NCBI RefSeq assembly: GCF_048771995.1
Contig: NC_133026.1
Coordinates: forward strand, 99,411,501 to 99,475,500
DNA length: 64,000 bases
Reading direction: 5' to 3'
Source: Taeniopygia guttata
Taxonomy: Eukaryota; Chordata; Aves; Passeriformes; Estrildidae
A program made the position numbers and the translations under genes. The notes beneath the pieces were generated by a model. That model saw only the letters and a program-made list of their open reading frames with translations, searched no databases and was not told the DNA's origin. This document shows, piece after piece, positions 10,901 through 22,760 of the stretch (position 1 is the stretch's first letter; each line of letters starts with the position of its first letter).

Positions 10901-13900
10901 TGATGGCTTCATAACAGTTGAATATGAAGGTTGATCTCAGATGGTATAATTACATCAGAGCTATCTTTAAACTAGTGATCTTAAGTTGGGAAATAGAAAC
11001 AGCTTGTAGGAGAAAAAGTAGAAAATAGCTGGCCCTGAGAGTTTTCACAGTAAGAACAGACAGAAAAGTCTAAACTTAGCAGTGGCAGCTTTCCTCCGTC
11101 TGTTCCAGAGTGTGGAAAGAAACATCAGAAGTAGAAAACAGGGTATAAATACTGACAAAGTTACTAGTTAAATCATTTTTGCAGACTAGAATTATGATAA
11201 AATATCAAATTCATTATTATAGCTGTTGCTTACAGAATGGTTGTGTATGCTTTTTTATGGGCTGAGGAAGCCTTTAATGCCTTTACTGTTGGGTGCTAAC
11301 ACAAATCTTTCACTACCTTATAAAAAGATTTCCCAGCACCAGTTACCACAGTAATATTTAATGATTTGGACAGTGAGATCAGGCAGAGTTTGGTGAACTG
11401 AGTTTGAAGGACTTCTGCCTTCTAGATTCCATAGCCTCTCAGTGACCTCAGAGATGAGCCAACTCTCATTTCCTTCAGCAGTTTGCTCATGAAAGGGTAG
11501 AGCAGTGCTGAGGGAAGGAGCATGTGCTGCAGCCTTTCCTCTTCAGCCTCTCACTGTGGATGGAGCTGCAGGATGGCAGTCCTCCTGCTCTGTGGGGACA
11601 GGGGCAGAGGCACAGCTGTGGTGGGCCACAGAAAGCAGGGTTGCACCACAGTACACATAGTGTTTGATGCCAGACACACATCATGATGCCATCCATTTTG
11701 AATGTGACAATTTCTTTTACTACAGGTATTCTTTAGAATATTTTTTCCTTTATTTAGAATTTTTCATTCTCACATATTTGAAGTGAGCATACAACTTAAT
11801 GTAATCTGCTTAATAGATTGAAAAATTTTAAGTAGCTGATTCCGGTAGCTGACTCAAGGCTTCTCCAGCTTTCTCAAGGAAAATTTGAATTTTGCAGCAG
11901 TACTTGACTCCACAGAAAAGAACATGAAGGTTGTAGAAGGTGGATGTGCATAAAGAAGAGCATGGAGGAAAGAGGAGAGGAAGGTGTAGGGAGAGCCATT
12001 GTCAAGACCATTCAGAAAGGTTTTGGATGACCAGGAATAGAATTAAGACACCTACTTCATCGGTCACTGGATCCCAGCTCTCCAGTCTCTAGTTTCAGGA
12101 GATTGTTCCTCTCCTTGCCCACACTCCTTACCTCTCAAGCAGCAAACATCTCATCATTTACACCTCCTCCACTGCTTCCAGGGCTCAGCTGCTCTGGCAA
12201 AGGAAGGGGCAGAAATAGGATTGGCTCAGAAAGTCAGGTTTCCTACTGCTGCTGATGCATACTCAGTCTTTCAGTATAAAACACACACGCATACAATGTA
12301 ACACATATATTCTCATAATGTAAAAGTATAAATTACCTAGGCGGAGCCAGTTTGCTGTCAGAAGGTAGAGATCAGTGGCTTACATGATATGAACAGCTCA
12401 AGTGCACGGTCTTCCACGGGAGAAAGGCCTTGGCAGAGGAAAGAGCAGAACTTGACTACTCTTTATTGGGGCCCTTGTGCCCACCTGAACAGCTGCACCC
12501 ATAGGCAACCTGCCTACATTGCCTATTCCTGCAGCTGGCCCTGCTGTTTTCCATTAAAATAAAATAAAAACTCTATATTTAAAATGGAAATCTCAGTAGT
12601 AATTTTCTTTAAGAATTTATTTTCCATTTGGAAAAAAAGAAGAAGAAATATTTATATTAGGGCATAATATCCAAATATTTGTCTGACACCAGTCTGCATT
12701 GATAGTGCAACAGAGATAGTACAATGCAGTTTGAAGGATGATAACAACACAGTAAAGTATTTACTGTGGAAGTTAGTTGCTTATTACTCATTACATGATT
12801 GATACTTTTGTTGTTGGTGAGTGTAACAAACATACTTCATTAAAATGCTATTTAGCTATAATAGGCTAAAGAGCTTTTGAAATCAGTGTTTTAGGAAAAC
12901 CACATATTCCCCAAACACAACAGGATTACCCATTCTAAAAAAAAAAATTACTTAAGCAGCTGTACTGAACATTAACATATCTTTGCATCTACAAGCACAG
13001 CAGCTTAAGAAACTCAGGGTCCATCCCAAAAACAGCCTTATACTTCTGTCATCCAGCAAAATAATAATTCTTGGAACCATTTTCGTGTATCTAAAAGAAG
13101 ATACATAAGAAATAAGGACCTATTATGTGCTCTGGGGGTAACAGGAGTCTCAGCTAGGGCAAGTGTCAGTACCTACAGGCAGCTTCAGACTTCAAGGAAT
13201 ATTTCTGAAAGAGCATAGCCAAGATTTTCAAACTGTTAGATGATACTTCAGTCTCTTCTTATGGAGAATAGACCCTGTCTCTCTATCTCAGATTTCAAAT
13301 TAAACTTCTGCAAGGTGTATGAGGAGACTATGTTATAGGTATGGAATCACATATTTAGGGATGTCATATGCTAGATATAGCTTATATATAATCATGAGGC
13401 ATAACAAGACAGAGTAAATTTAACTAAGGAACAGTCTGGGGATATTGTCCAAATAAGCTATATTAGCAAATTTTAAATGGGCAGTGCTAGAGTAATTTTC
13501 TGCTTTGACCACCATTAGAAGAAGGTAAACATATTTGTCTAGGGAGGTTTCAGACTCCAGTAGAGAGAACACCAAAAGGCTCCCTAGAGAAGAGCTAAGT
13601 ACTCCTCCTCCCTCTGACATTTCTAAAAGGAAATGTGATTAATTTATTCTGACAATAATAATAGTTCATTGTTTCCAAAGCATTTGAAACATCTGGATTA
13701 GGAACATGTAATGAAATCCCAGACGAAATTTCAGGGGAAGCATACTTCAATTTCTGGAAGACACATGACTACAAAAGCTAATTTCCCATTCACTGGAAAT
13801 TTTGAAAATATTTTGTTGTTCTCAATTGTGCTCTCCTCTGCCCATGGAATTCTCACTAGCAAAAACACTGCCTTACTGTCAGATGTGAGGGTGCACTCCC

Positions 13901-16900
13901 TTTTAGGAGAAAACATACTGTGACTTCATACTAACCACTAGCTACTTCATTCATCTTATGTCTTAACTCAGCAATGCTGTTAGCTCAGAATCAACAAGGA
14001 GATCTTCCCAACAGGAATTGCTATGAGGACAGATTATTCAAGGGAATCACTAGAAGCAGCAAATAATTTATATAATTTTTAAATGTTATTGTGCAAACTG
14101 TGTGGTCATAGTTTACGTTAACATGTTTTTAATTAAGTTATTTCTAAATCTTGAAGTTTCACTGTTGCAAGAGAAGAATCAAGTCTGCATGTTGTTAAGT
14201 CTCTTTTCTACACATTGTACAGTCTTGTAAAAATTAGCATGGTAAGTTTGCCTTACAGGAATAAGAGATTTTTGTGTTGTGACAGAAATTTAAACTTAAG
14301 ACTCAAGGTGCATACCAAAGCAAACAGAGCCCAAATCTGAGAGGACAGCCACCATACAAACATGCTGAAAAAAAAAACCCTTGAGTATTTTAAGAAATGT
14401 TCACATCGTGAGGTAGGATTAATGGTGCTTTGAACATTCCCAAACAGCTCTATTGTGGAGGCGTACTAGCAATTGCTGTACAGGGGATGCTCCTTTCAAC
14501 CAAGGTCAAGTAAGTGACATCAATTGCCAGCAACTGCTTTCTGCCCAAGGTAACCCATTGCTACATTGTGGAGGAAACAGTGTATGCCTAAAAGACAGAA
14601 TTTTTACCCACACAGCTTTTTCAGTATTTCCCCCACCATTATGCTTTTGAGCAAGATGAAACACAACTATTTCAGATGTATTCAGATGTATGTATAATAG
14701 GTGAGTGGCTTATGTACCATCCCTAAGTGCTGAGCATCTCTTCTAAGCCCCTGCCCTTGAGATATCTGAAATACAAAGAAAATACCCAGTACATTGAAGC
14801 GCTCTGGGGGAGGACAGCAGCAGCAGATGATATTTATATACACAAGTATTATGCACAAAGTATAAGCATACAAATGGAACACTGAACAGTGTACAGAGAC
14901 TGCTTAACCACCATCTGCTGACTTGCACAGATTCATGAAAGCAAAAATATTATTTCAAATTTTCCCCCAATAATGCTATATTCTGATGAAAGAAGTAAAC
15001 TTCCAAGAGTTAATCATATGGTTATCTGCATGATGATTAAAAGTATCTGCCTTACTTCTTATAGAAATATTTTTAAATTATCAAGAAAAATATAATTCAG
15101 CACTTGATAATTTTAGTTAATTTAATTTCTATCACATTGTGTTAGAATGGTAGATTTAAATATATACATCTATGAAATTCCCATTAGAAAAACAATTGTA
15201 TAAAAGGCTGTTCATATAAGTTTCCAGTTAGAGTAATCAGAGGGCTATAACTTGCAGCATAGATTTCATTAATCAGATTAATTATCAAACCAATTAATGA
15301 CCCACTCCTCTGTGTGAACAAAGCACCCCTACTTCTTCCTCTCTCAGGAAAGTGAGAGGTAAAAGAAAGAGAAGGGAAATTTTTAATGTCACTCTGAAAA
15401 GCATATATATTTATGTTTTAGAAATGTAATCCTTGCATTGGAAGGATGAAGGAGGTTTCATTGGAACCTCCTGTCCAAATATATTCAGGATTTATTCCAC
15501 TTTCGGTGACAGAATTGTGTAAATTCAATAGTAATATTGCACACTGTTGATGCATATTTTACAGCAGAATTAGCTGTAATGATTGATGCAGTCACCTCCT
15601 TCAGTTGTCTGCCTCATCCCGCTTTGCAAGGTTGCTGAAACTCTGGAAATTAGGTGAGAGTTAGCCTTAGCACTTTTTCTGAGACAAAGAAATACTGTCA
15701 TTATGTGATTTGTGATATTCCCCGGAGAAAACCCCAGGACAAAAACCGTGCATGTGGCAGTTTCACAAATAATACATCCCACTTCTCATTCACCATTGCT
15801 GCTGGCGTATTGTTCCTTGTATGGCATTTACCAGCCAAAATATATTCTGAATCTAGAAATTAGATTGTGCAATTATATCTTCTGATAACAGTATCCATAA
15901 GGTATTACCAATATGTTGAGAAGCAATGGGAAATCTGGACTGTTCTGATTATGACATACATGGTAATGTAACAACTTAGGGATGCAGGTATAGGCTTATG
16001 GCAGTTGTATCTCCTATTCCCCTCCCCACAGTATCATTTTCAGGAATCTACTCACCAGATTCAATTAAATGTTCTTTCTTAAGTAAGAAAAACAAAATGG
16101 AAAACTGAGATGGTCTTTGATGAGCACAAAACAAATAAAAAACTCCAAATATCATTGTTTTTACTCTGCACCTTACCTTTCCTCCTCAGTGCCTCAGAGG
16201 AGGCTGGTATGAAGAAAGCAGCCATCTTGGACAATGAAAATTAATTTCAAGTCAATAGAGCTTCCAAGAGAATGGGAGCTAGAAGCTACCTAAGATGTTG
16301 AAGTGACCATGTAGGATATTTCTTGATGAATCCAATCTTTATAACATACTTTGTTTCTTTATCTCTTTGTAACATTTTTTCCTTACTGCAAATCTGTGTT
16401 AGAAAGTCTGCCACTGAAGAACGTGCAGAGGTCTGCTTAAGGAGGGTTACCATACAGTTTTTAAAAAGAAAAATACTGTCTTTTAGTGATGTCTCTCTGT
16501 ACGCCGTGAGAGAGTAGGAGAAAAAAAAAATTTAAATGCATAACATGTAAAAGACCCAGAGAGTTTCATATACCCATTTTGATACTGGACACGTTCTGCA
16601 CAAGGGCACTTTTCTTCCTGGGTTGTTAATTCCAGTAAGTAGTCATGTCATGACTTGAACTGCTGGAACTGCTCCACTGGCTAAAATAAGATGTTAAAGA
16701 CCTTGACAACATTCCAATTGCAAAACGTGTGTTATGGATCCTTCTTTGAGTACATTACATTCAGTTTTTATTTTCTTTGAGAAAACAAACAAATTGGCTT
16801 AGCAGTTTGTATGCCACAATGAATTAGAGGTTTGAAATGTCTGGACCAAAGGAAACATAGCATACATTCAAAAGCTCTATTATACTGGCTATGCAAAACA

Positions 16901-19414
16901 GATTTTTAAGACTCCTTACTTTTGTAGATTAATTTCAAAGACTTTTTTATAAGAGACATTATCAAATTAAAAAAGGAAAGGTAAATTTTACATGCACTAC
17001 TAATTTGTTTTCATTAGGAAATCATACTGCCTGAAAAATTAACAATTTTTTCATGGCTCTTTGCCACCTACAGGCAAAATCTATTTTCCTCCTTGCTTTT
17101 TGATTTACTTCGGAGTTAAAAAGAAAGGTGCATTGATTATTGCAGTCCTGCCTTGCCAAGTAAGTGCAGCAGCAATGCAAATTTTGCTGTAGTGTTCCCT
17201 GGCCCTTAGAAGATCCAGTGCCCAAGTTTCCACAGTGACACAAGTGTGAACACCTTGTTCTCTATAACATAACAAAGGACATCTCAGCAGGCGAAACGAG
17301 CCACACACTCATGGAACTCTGCCATCAAAACAGTGACTCAGAGAATGTGGCTCCTACAGGGCTGCTCATTATCTCAAGAGGACAAGCTTCTACGGGAAAC
17401 TGTATGAAATTCGATATATTAACATCAACTTAAAAACAGGCAAAGATATCACAAATCCTGTACAGACCTACCTCTGCTATCACAGGAAAGACAGAAGTAA
17501 TTATTGTAATAAATGCTAAAGGCTCAGCACCACATGGTAAATTTTAGTATCTATGAAGCTGGTAACAATAAGATATTTTAAATCCCTATTACAGCGAGTA
17601 GTACAAGAAAATCCTTTCCTGTTATTGGCACATGAGGTTGTCTAATGCAGAAGCATAAATTACAAATACAGATTACAATCTGAAGACTCTTATTTTGAAC
17701 AACTGGGGCAAAAAAAAAATCAAAAACAATTCAGAGATTGTTAGACCCATGAAAATAGTCACAATTGCTTTGTTCTGATGCTGGGAAACCCAAAGGAAAA
17801 CCAGAACATAAAACTGAGAATACAAATTTATAATAGAAACATTTACTGTTACTCCTCAGGAGAAAGTCTTCTTCTGCTAAATCAGTATTTTCTTACCAGA
17901 AATTCTCCTAGCAAACAACAGTAGTCTGGTGCATCACAATCTTTCCTGCAGTAATTCAGAAAATTACCTTAATTTTGTAATTTGGAAGATAAGCTTGAAT
18001 ATAGATGAAGATACGTATAATCAAGCATGGAAACCACTAAAATACATAATCTGTGCTAAAAACAAGTTACAAGATCATGATACTATGACTTCACAATTGT
18101 AAGAGAACTTGAGTGAAAGACTCACTGGTCAGCGCGAAGAACTTCTTCAGAACTGTTTCAGAACTGCTCGTTAACCATTATGAGATCATATAAAGTAATG
18201 CTTTGAAATAATAATTGTGAGATTAGAAATGGTCTAAGCAAGGAACAGCCCTATTCAGTCTGTAAGGCAATTTTAAAGTCTAATAAATCCATGATCTTCA
18301 AACAAACTTTCAATGTGAAAACTATGTCAGCTATAAGCAGTTACTATAGACACCATTTCTAGAAAAAATTGACCTTCTAACAAGGACCATGGAATGACAC
18401 TAAGCCATATTCACTGAAATAAGAGTTTCTCACTTGCAAATAATGATTTCAATAAATGTCTCTGCAGCTAGGGGCGAAAAGGAGGGAGAGATAGAAAGTC
18501 AAGTAATGTACACAAACTATCCCCAGCAAGAAAGATCCGCTCTATAAGTGAGAAAAATAATAACTCGGAGTCGTCTTTCTCTTGGCAACTGGTTCTTTTC
18601 TTCTTCCCGTAGCTGTACCCAACACCCCCTGCATTGACTCATAGGCATTAGGCTTTGTGGCTGACTGCACATCCCAGCTTAGGTTGCTGGAAGGGCTGTT
18701 TCACAAAGCCACAGCAGAGCCTAAAGTTGTTCTATCCCTCAGACATTCTGGCTGGCTGCCTTTTCTGCCAGCTGGTGTGTCCATTCACTTGTGACAGCAT
18801 TTCTGCCAGTTACCCTTTTCTTTTCATACTCCACAATTATTTCAGCTTCACCCTAGGAGTCCAGTGCCATGCAGACTGGCACAAATCTCTAGACTGAAAC
18901 AGACTTTCTCAATAGTTCTTAATATTTCCTGTCTTCCTTGGCCATGAATTTCTTCTACATAGAACTCCAGACAACAGTTTGGGCAATTGTATAGTCTGGG
19001 CACAGCTGTATTGTCCTTCTCTTCCACAATCCCATCACCTTTACTACAGAGCTGTTTTTTATCAGACACTGGACACTAGGATCTCACTGTTGTGGATTTC
19101 TGACTAATGTGAAACACCCTCAGCTGAAGGAGAAGGCCTTGCACTTGTGCTTTTGTTGCTGCTTAAAGGATTTGCATTTTGCTACATACATTTTGAAGGG
19201 TTTGCTATGGGGTTTTGGGTGTTTTCTCTCTTTTTTTTTTCCCTTTCTTGTTGTATGCTAGAATACAATTTTGGGCAGGGGAAGGAAAGCAATAATATAG
19301 TTGAGGAAAAGTATTTGCACCAACACCCACTTTCAGTAATGGGAATTTTAACATTCACTTGAGAAAGGAATACAGCTTCCAAAAGTCTGAAATATGAGTG
19401 CACTGTAAATGCAC

Positions 19415-19438
19415 AAAAAAAAAAAAAAAAAAAAAAAA
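19415..19438. repeat. A24 homopolymer
   Basis: Twenty-four consecutive A, the longest such run in the window. The upstream 300 bp do not resemble a known gene or SINE, and I saw no convincing target-site duplication. A processed retrocopy is therefore possible but unsupported. Confidence 0.85.
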
Positions 19439-20449
19439 GAAACCTGTTTTATCCTGACCACTGGACCTTTTCATTCAGCTTCTCCTACTCCCTACCAGAT
19501 GCCAGAGGAGTGGCCAGCCCTTCTGGGTTTCAAGTCCTATCCCGTTCATCAGGGAAGGGAGGATCCTCTTCTCCTTTGGGCCTTGGGCTATAAGACTTAA
19601 ATCAGGAATTATATGTTCTCCTCCTTTCACATTGTTGCAAGCTTAAGCACATTACAGCTCTCTTCCTTAACAATTAAAATTGATGTGGAGTGTATTTGTG
19701 AATAAAACTACCTCAGGGAAGAATTTGTTCTTCATCTACCAATATCTAAAATGGTTCTCAGAAAAGCAGCACAAACCAGATAATTTCCAATAAATGGTGC
19801 TTAAGTAGTTCCAGTGAATGACCCAAAAAAGTACACACAGAGGAACAAACACTTAGTCTGTTCCAGACTGGTACTAAAATAATTGTTCAGCCAAGGTCAC
19901 TGGACAAAAACATTTAAAATTAACTCGATTGGTCTTCATGGGCACCAAAGTCAATTTTGAAATCAAAACTGCTGTGGACACCAATTATTTTGGGGTGACT
20001 GCTTTGTCAGCACAGCAGTGGGCTTCTCAAATTATCAGAGATTTTAATTAAAAAGCATTGCTTGCTTGTGTTTATACTAAGACAGAAAATACTACAATAT
20101 ACTAGACTTTCCAGCAACTATGTTGTCCCTCTTTGCATGTCTCACATGGTCCCGAGGGCATAAGACTTTATGTAATAGTCCATCTGGGCTTGGCTGCATA
20201 TCTAATACAGAATGGGAGGTTACTATTGGCTGAATAAAGTTTTCTAATGAGCGTACTTGGTTTATGTTGTATATACAGTTCTCCTTCACAGATCATTAGA
20301 AATGTAATCTTGGGCCTATCCTGGGCTCAGATCCCAAAAGCCAGAGAACTGGTGCTGCATTTTTAGCGTATTTGCAGTAAAAATAAAGCAATCCAAATCT
20401 GGACAATAGCAATTTCTTCAGAAAACCCTGGTTTACATGTTATTGCCCA

Positions 20450-20655
20450 AAATTACCTCCAAACGGTTCTTGAATGTCTCCAGTGAGGGAAACTCCACAA
20501 CCTCTCTGGGCAATCTGTTCCAGTGGGCGGGCACCCGCACAATAAAGAAGTTCTTCCTCATATCCAGGTGAAACTTCCTGTGCATCACTTTCTGCCATGG
20601 CCTCTTGTCCTATTGCTGGGCACCACCTGACTCTTGGCACCCTCCCTTCAGACAC
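20450..20655 (-). mobile_element. CR1 LINE internal fragment
   Basis: On the minus strand it reads as CR1: GGTGCCAAGAGTCAGGTGG, GCCCAGCAATAGGACAAGAG, GAGGAAGAACTTCTTTATTG, CACTGGAACAGATTGCCCAG and GAGGTTGTGGAGTTTCCCTC. It is truncated at both ends, lacking the final 3' tail, and is opposite in orientation to the CR1 at 21120. Confidence 0.88.
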
Positions 20656-20710
20656 ACACACACTGATGGTACACAGTTCCCCTTTGTGGCACTAATTCAC
20701 ACTTTTTTAG

Positions 20711-21115
20711 GGCGCCGGACGTTACCCAGTGACCTGTCCTGAGACACGAGGCGTCTCCCGCCTGCCCGGGGGCCCCAGGCTGGTGTCCCCCAGCAGCCGC
20801 GCAACGCAGCCCTCTCTGACTTGGCCTGACCCTTGGTTTGCCCAGCGTCTGCCGGAGCCGCCCCTTAAGGGGTTTTCTGTCCCAGTGAGGCAATCGCTGC
20901 GAGACGCGGCGTTTCTGCTTTCGGGACGGCGAGCCCCGCCGTGATTTGTCCGTGCGACATGCCCGTGTCTCCGCACTTCTGCTTTTCGGAACCAGCGGCT
21001 GCCGGCGGGGCACATCGCCGGGGGTGCGACGCTGAGCCGGGCTGGGGGACTCGCCGACGGCTGGAAGAGTCCATGCACACTTCGGGGCCCCTGTCCCCGC
21101 AGTGACATCGGCACA
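20711..21115. other. GC- and CpG-rich block between two CR1 copies
   Basis: About 400 bp, CpG-rich, about 1.1 kb upstream of PTPN2 and separated from its island by a CR1 insertion. Reading frames are open in several frames because of base composition, but none resembles a protein. It could be an outlying part of the PTPN2 CpG island or an unrecognised repeat. Confidence 0.5.
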
Positions 21116-21119
21116 GCCA

Positions 21120-21830
21120 TGCAGCACTACAGGCTGAGGGCGGAGTGGCTGCAAAGTGGCCCAGTGGAAAAGGACCAGAGTTCAACAGCAGCTGAACGAG
21201 AGCCAGCAGAGCATGAAGGTGGCCAAGAAGCAATGGCATCCTGGCTTGTACCAGCAGTAGTGTGGCCAGCAGGACCAGGGCAGTGATTGTCCCCCTGCAT
21301 GCACTTTGGTGAGGCTGCACCTCTAATACTGAAGTCAGTTCTAGGCCCCTCAGTTCAGAAGAACATTGAGGCTCTGTAGCGTCTTCCGAGCAGGGCAATG
21401 AAGCTGGTGAAGGGTCTGGAGCACATGTGCTGTGAGGAGCAGCTGAGGGAGCTGAGAGTGTTTAGCCTGGAGGAGAGGCGGCTCGGGGGTGACCGCATCG
21501 CTCTCTACAGCAGCCTGAAAGGAGGTGTTGGCCAGGCGGGGGTCGGTCCTTCTCCCGGGCAAGCAGCGACAGGACAAGAGGACGTGGCCTCAGGCTGCGC
21601 CAGGGGAGGTTCAGGTTGGAAATTAGGAAGAAATTCTTCGCAGAAAGGGCGATTAAATATTGGGACGGACTGCCCAGGGAGGAGGCGGAGTCTCCTTGCC
21701 TGGAGGTGTTTAAATCAGGATGTGGCACTTAGTGCCATTGTCTAGTTGACGCGGTGATGTTCGGCCACAGGCTGGACTCGACGATCTCGGAGAACTTTTC
21801 TAAGCGAACTGAGTCCGTGATTTCTGTGAC
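21120..21830 (+). mobile_element. CR1 LINE, about 710 bp, abutting the PTPN2 promoter
   Basis: The longest CR1 copy here. It runs from ACAGGCTGAGGGCGGAGTGG through CAATGGCATCCTGGCTTGTA, TGTGGCCAGCAGGACCAGGG, GAAGCTGGTGAAGGGTCTGG, GTTTAGCCTGGAGGAGAGGC and GGTTGGAAATTAGGAAGAAA, to a CpG-rich 3' end (GACTCGACGATCTCGG) and a CR1-like tail near 21830. This covers the end of the reverse transcriptase ORF and the 3' UTR. Its 3' end is about 330 bp from the PTPN2 ATG. It has no long intact frame. Confidence 0.92.
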
Positions 21831-21839
21831 AACAAACCC

Positions 21840-22760
21840 TCGGCGGCCGTCTGGCGACCGAAGCCCCCGGCCCTGCCGAGCCGCCGCGACACCTGCGCGC
21901 GGCCCCGCCCCCGCCGGGCCAGTGACGTCACCGCAGGTGCTTCCCGCCTCCTGGTCCCGGGGAGGCGGGATCGCCACGGCTCTCGGTGGGCGGGGCGAAA
22001 GCCGCGCATGCGCCCGACGCCGGCTGCGGGACACCCGATCGCGAGCGTATGTGCGCGCCCGCCGCAGGCGCGAGGCGGGGGGCTGCGCGCGGGCGGTTGC
22101 GGGCTCGCCGCTCGGCCTCCTGCGGACCGGCTCGCGCGCCCTGGCGGCCGCCGCCATCGCCATGTCCGCCGCCATCGAGCAGGAGTTCCAGGAGATCGAC
22201 GCCACGAACGACTGGCAGGCGCGTTATCTGGTGAGCTGAGCGGCGTGGTCGGCTGGAGCCGGAGCGCAACAGGGAGGGAGGAAGGGCAGCGGGGAGAGAG
22301 ACTCGCGGGCCGGCAGCGGCCGTGCCTGGCGAGCGGCTCCGCCGCCGCCTCAGCGGCGGGGAGAGCGGAAGTCGCTGGGCCAACACGGCTCTCCCCCTCA
22401 GGTGCGAGCAGCGGAGCCGTGGGCAAGCGCTGGGCATGCGCACTCGGGGCGGGCGCGGAGGGGGGCGGTGGCGCGCAGGCGCGGGGCGAGGTGCGTGCGC
22501 GGCCGCGGCGGCGGCGCTGGTTCCGCGCTGCCCCCGGGGCTGAGCGGAGCGGGGCCGGGCCGGGCCGGGCCAGCCCAGCCCAGCCCAGCCCAGCCGCCGT
22601 GCGACTCCCGCCGCTTGCGGGCGGCGTGGGAAGCTGAGCCCGATAGTACGGATTCAGCCAAGGCTTGGGTACCCCCCCCCTCCGCCTCCGCTGGTTCGTG
22701 CGGCTGCTCCGGCACTGTGCTCCCTCCTCAGCGCCCGCTCCCTCTGCCTTTGGCCAGCTC
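21840..22760 (+). promoter_or_regulatory. CpG-island promoter of PTPN2
   Basis: Dense CpG sequence covering PTPN2 exon 1 and the start of intron 1. Visible motifs are a perfect NRF1-type palindrome GCGCATGCGC at 22004-22013, a second NRF1-like GGGCATGCGCAC at 22432-22443, GC boxes such as GGGCGGGGC near 21988-21996, and a CCAGTGACGTCACCG element near 21918-21932 containing the palindromic CRE TGACGTCA. A GGGCC/CAGCC pentamer array at about 22552-22595 lies in intron 1. There is no TATA box. The start site probably lies between the CR1 end (about 21830) and the ATG at 22162. Confidence 0.8.

Larger units (their letters stand above)
5389..20440. other. Gene-free intergenic region between SEH1L and PTPN2
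   Basis: About 15 kb of AT-rich sequence. No exon, RNA gene or clear transposon was recognised on either strand. Open frames are short (under 90 codons), lack splice or coding support and resemble no family I know. It contains only simple-sequence tracts: AAAC repeats at 7291-7320, T16 at 7383-7398, A18 at 7963-7980 and A24 at 19415-19438. Distal regulatory elements cannot be excluded without conservation or chromatin data. Confidence 0.7.

Noticed and set aside
19100-19440. Processed retrocopy ending in the A24 run
   Set aside because: The sequence upstream of the poly(A) resembles no gene I recognise and no target duplication is evident.
20648-21398. Minus-strand frames of 132-177 codons
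   Set aside because: They cover GC-rich DNA and the antisense of a CR1. The peptide composition reflects bases, not a protein family.
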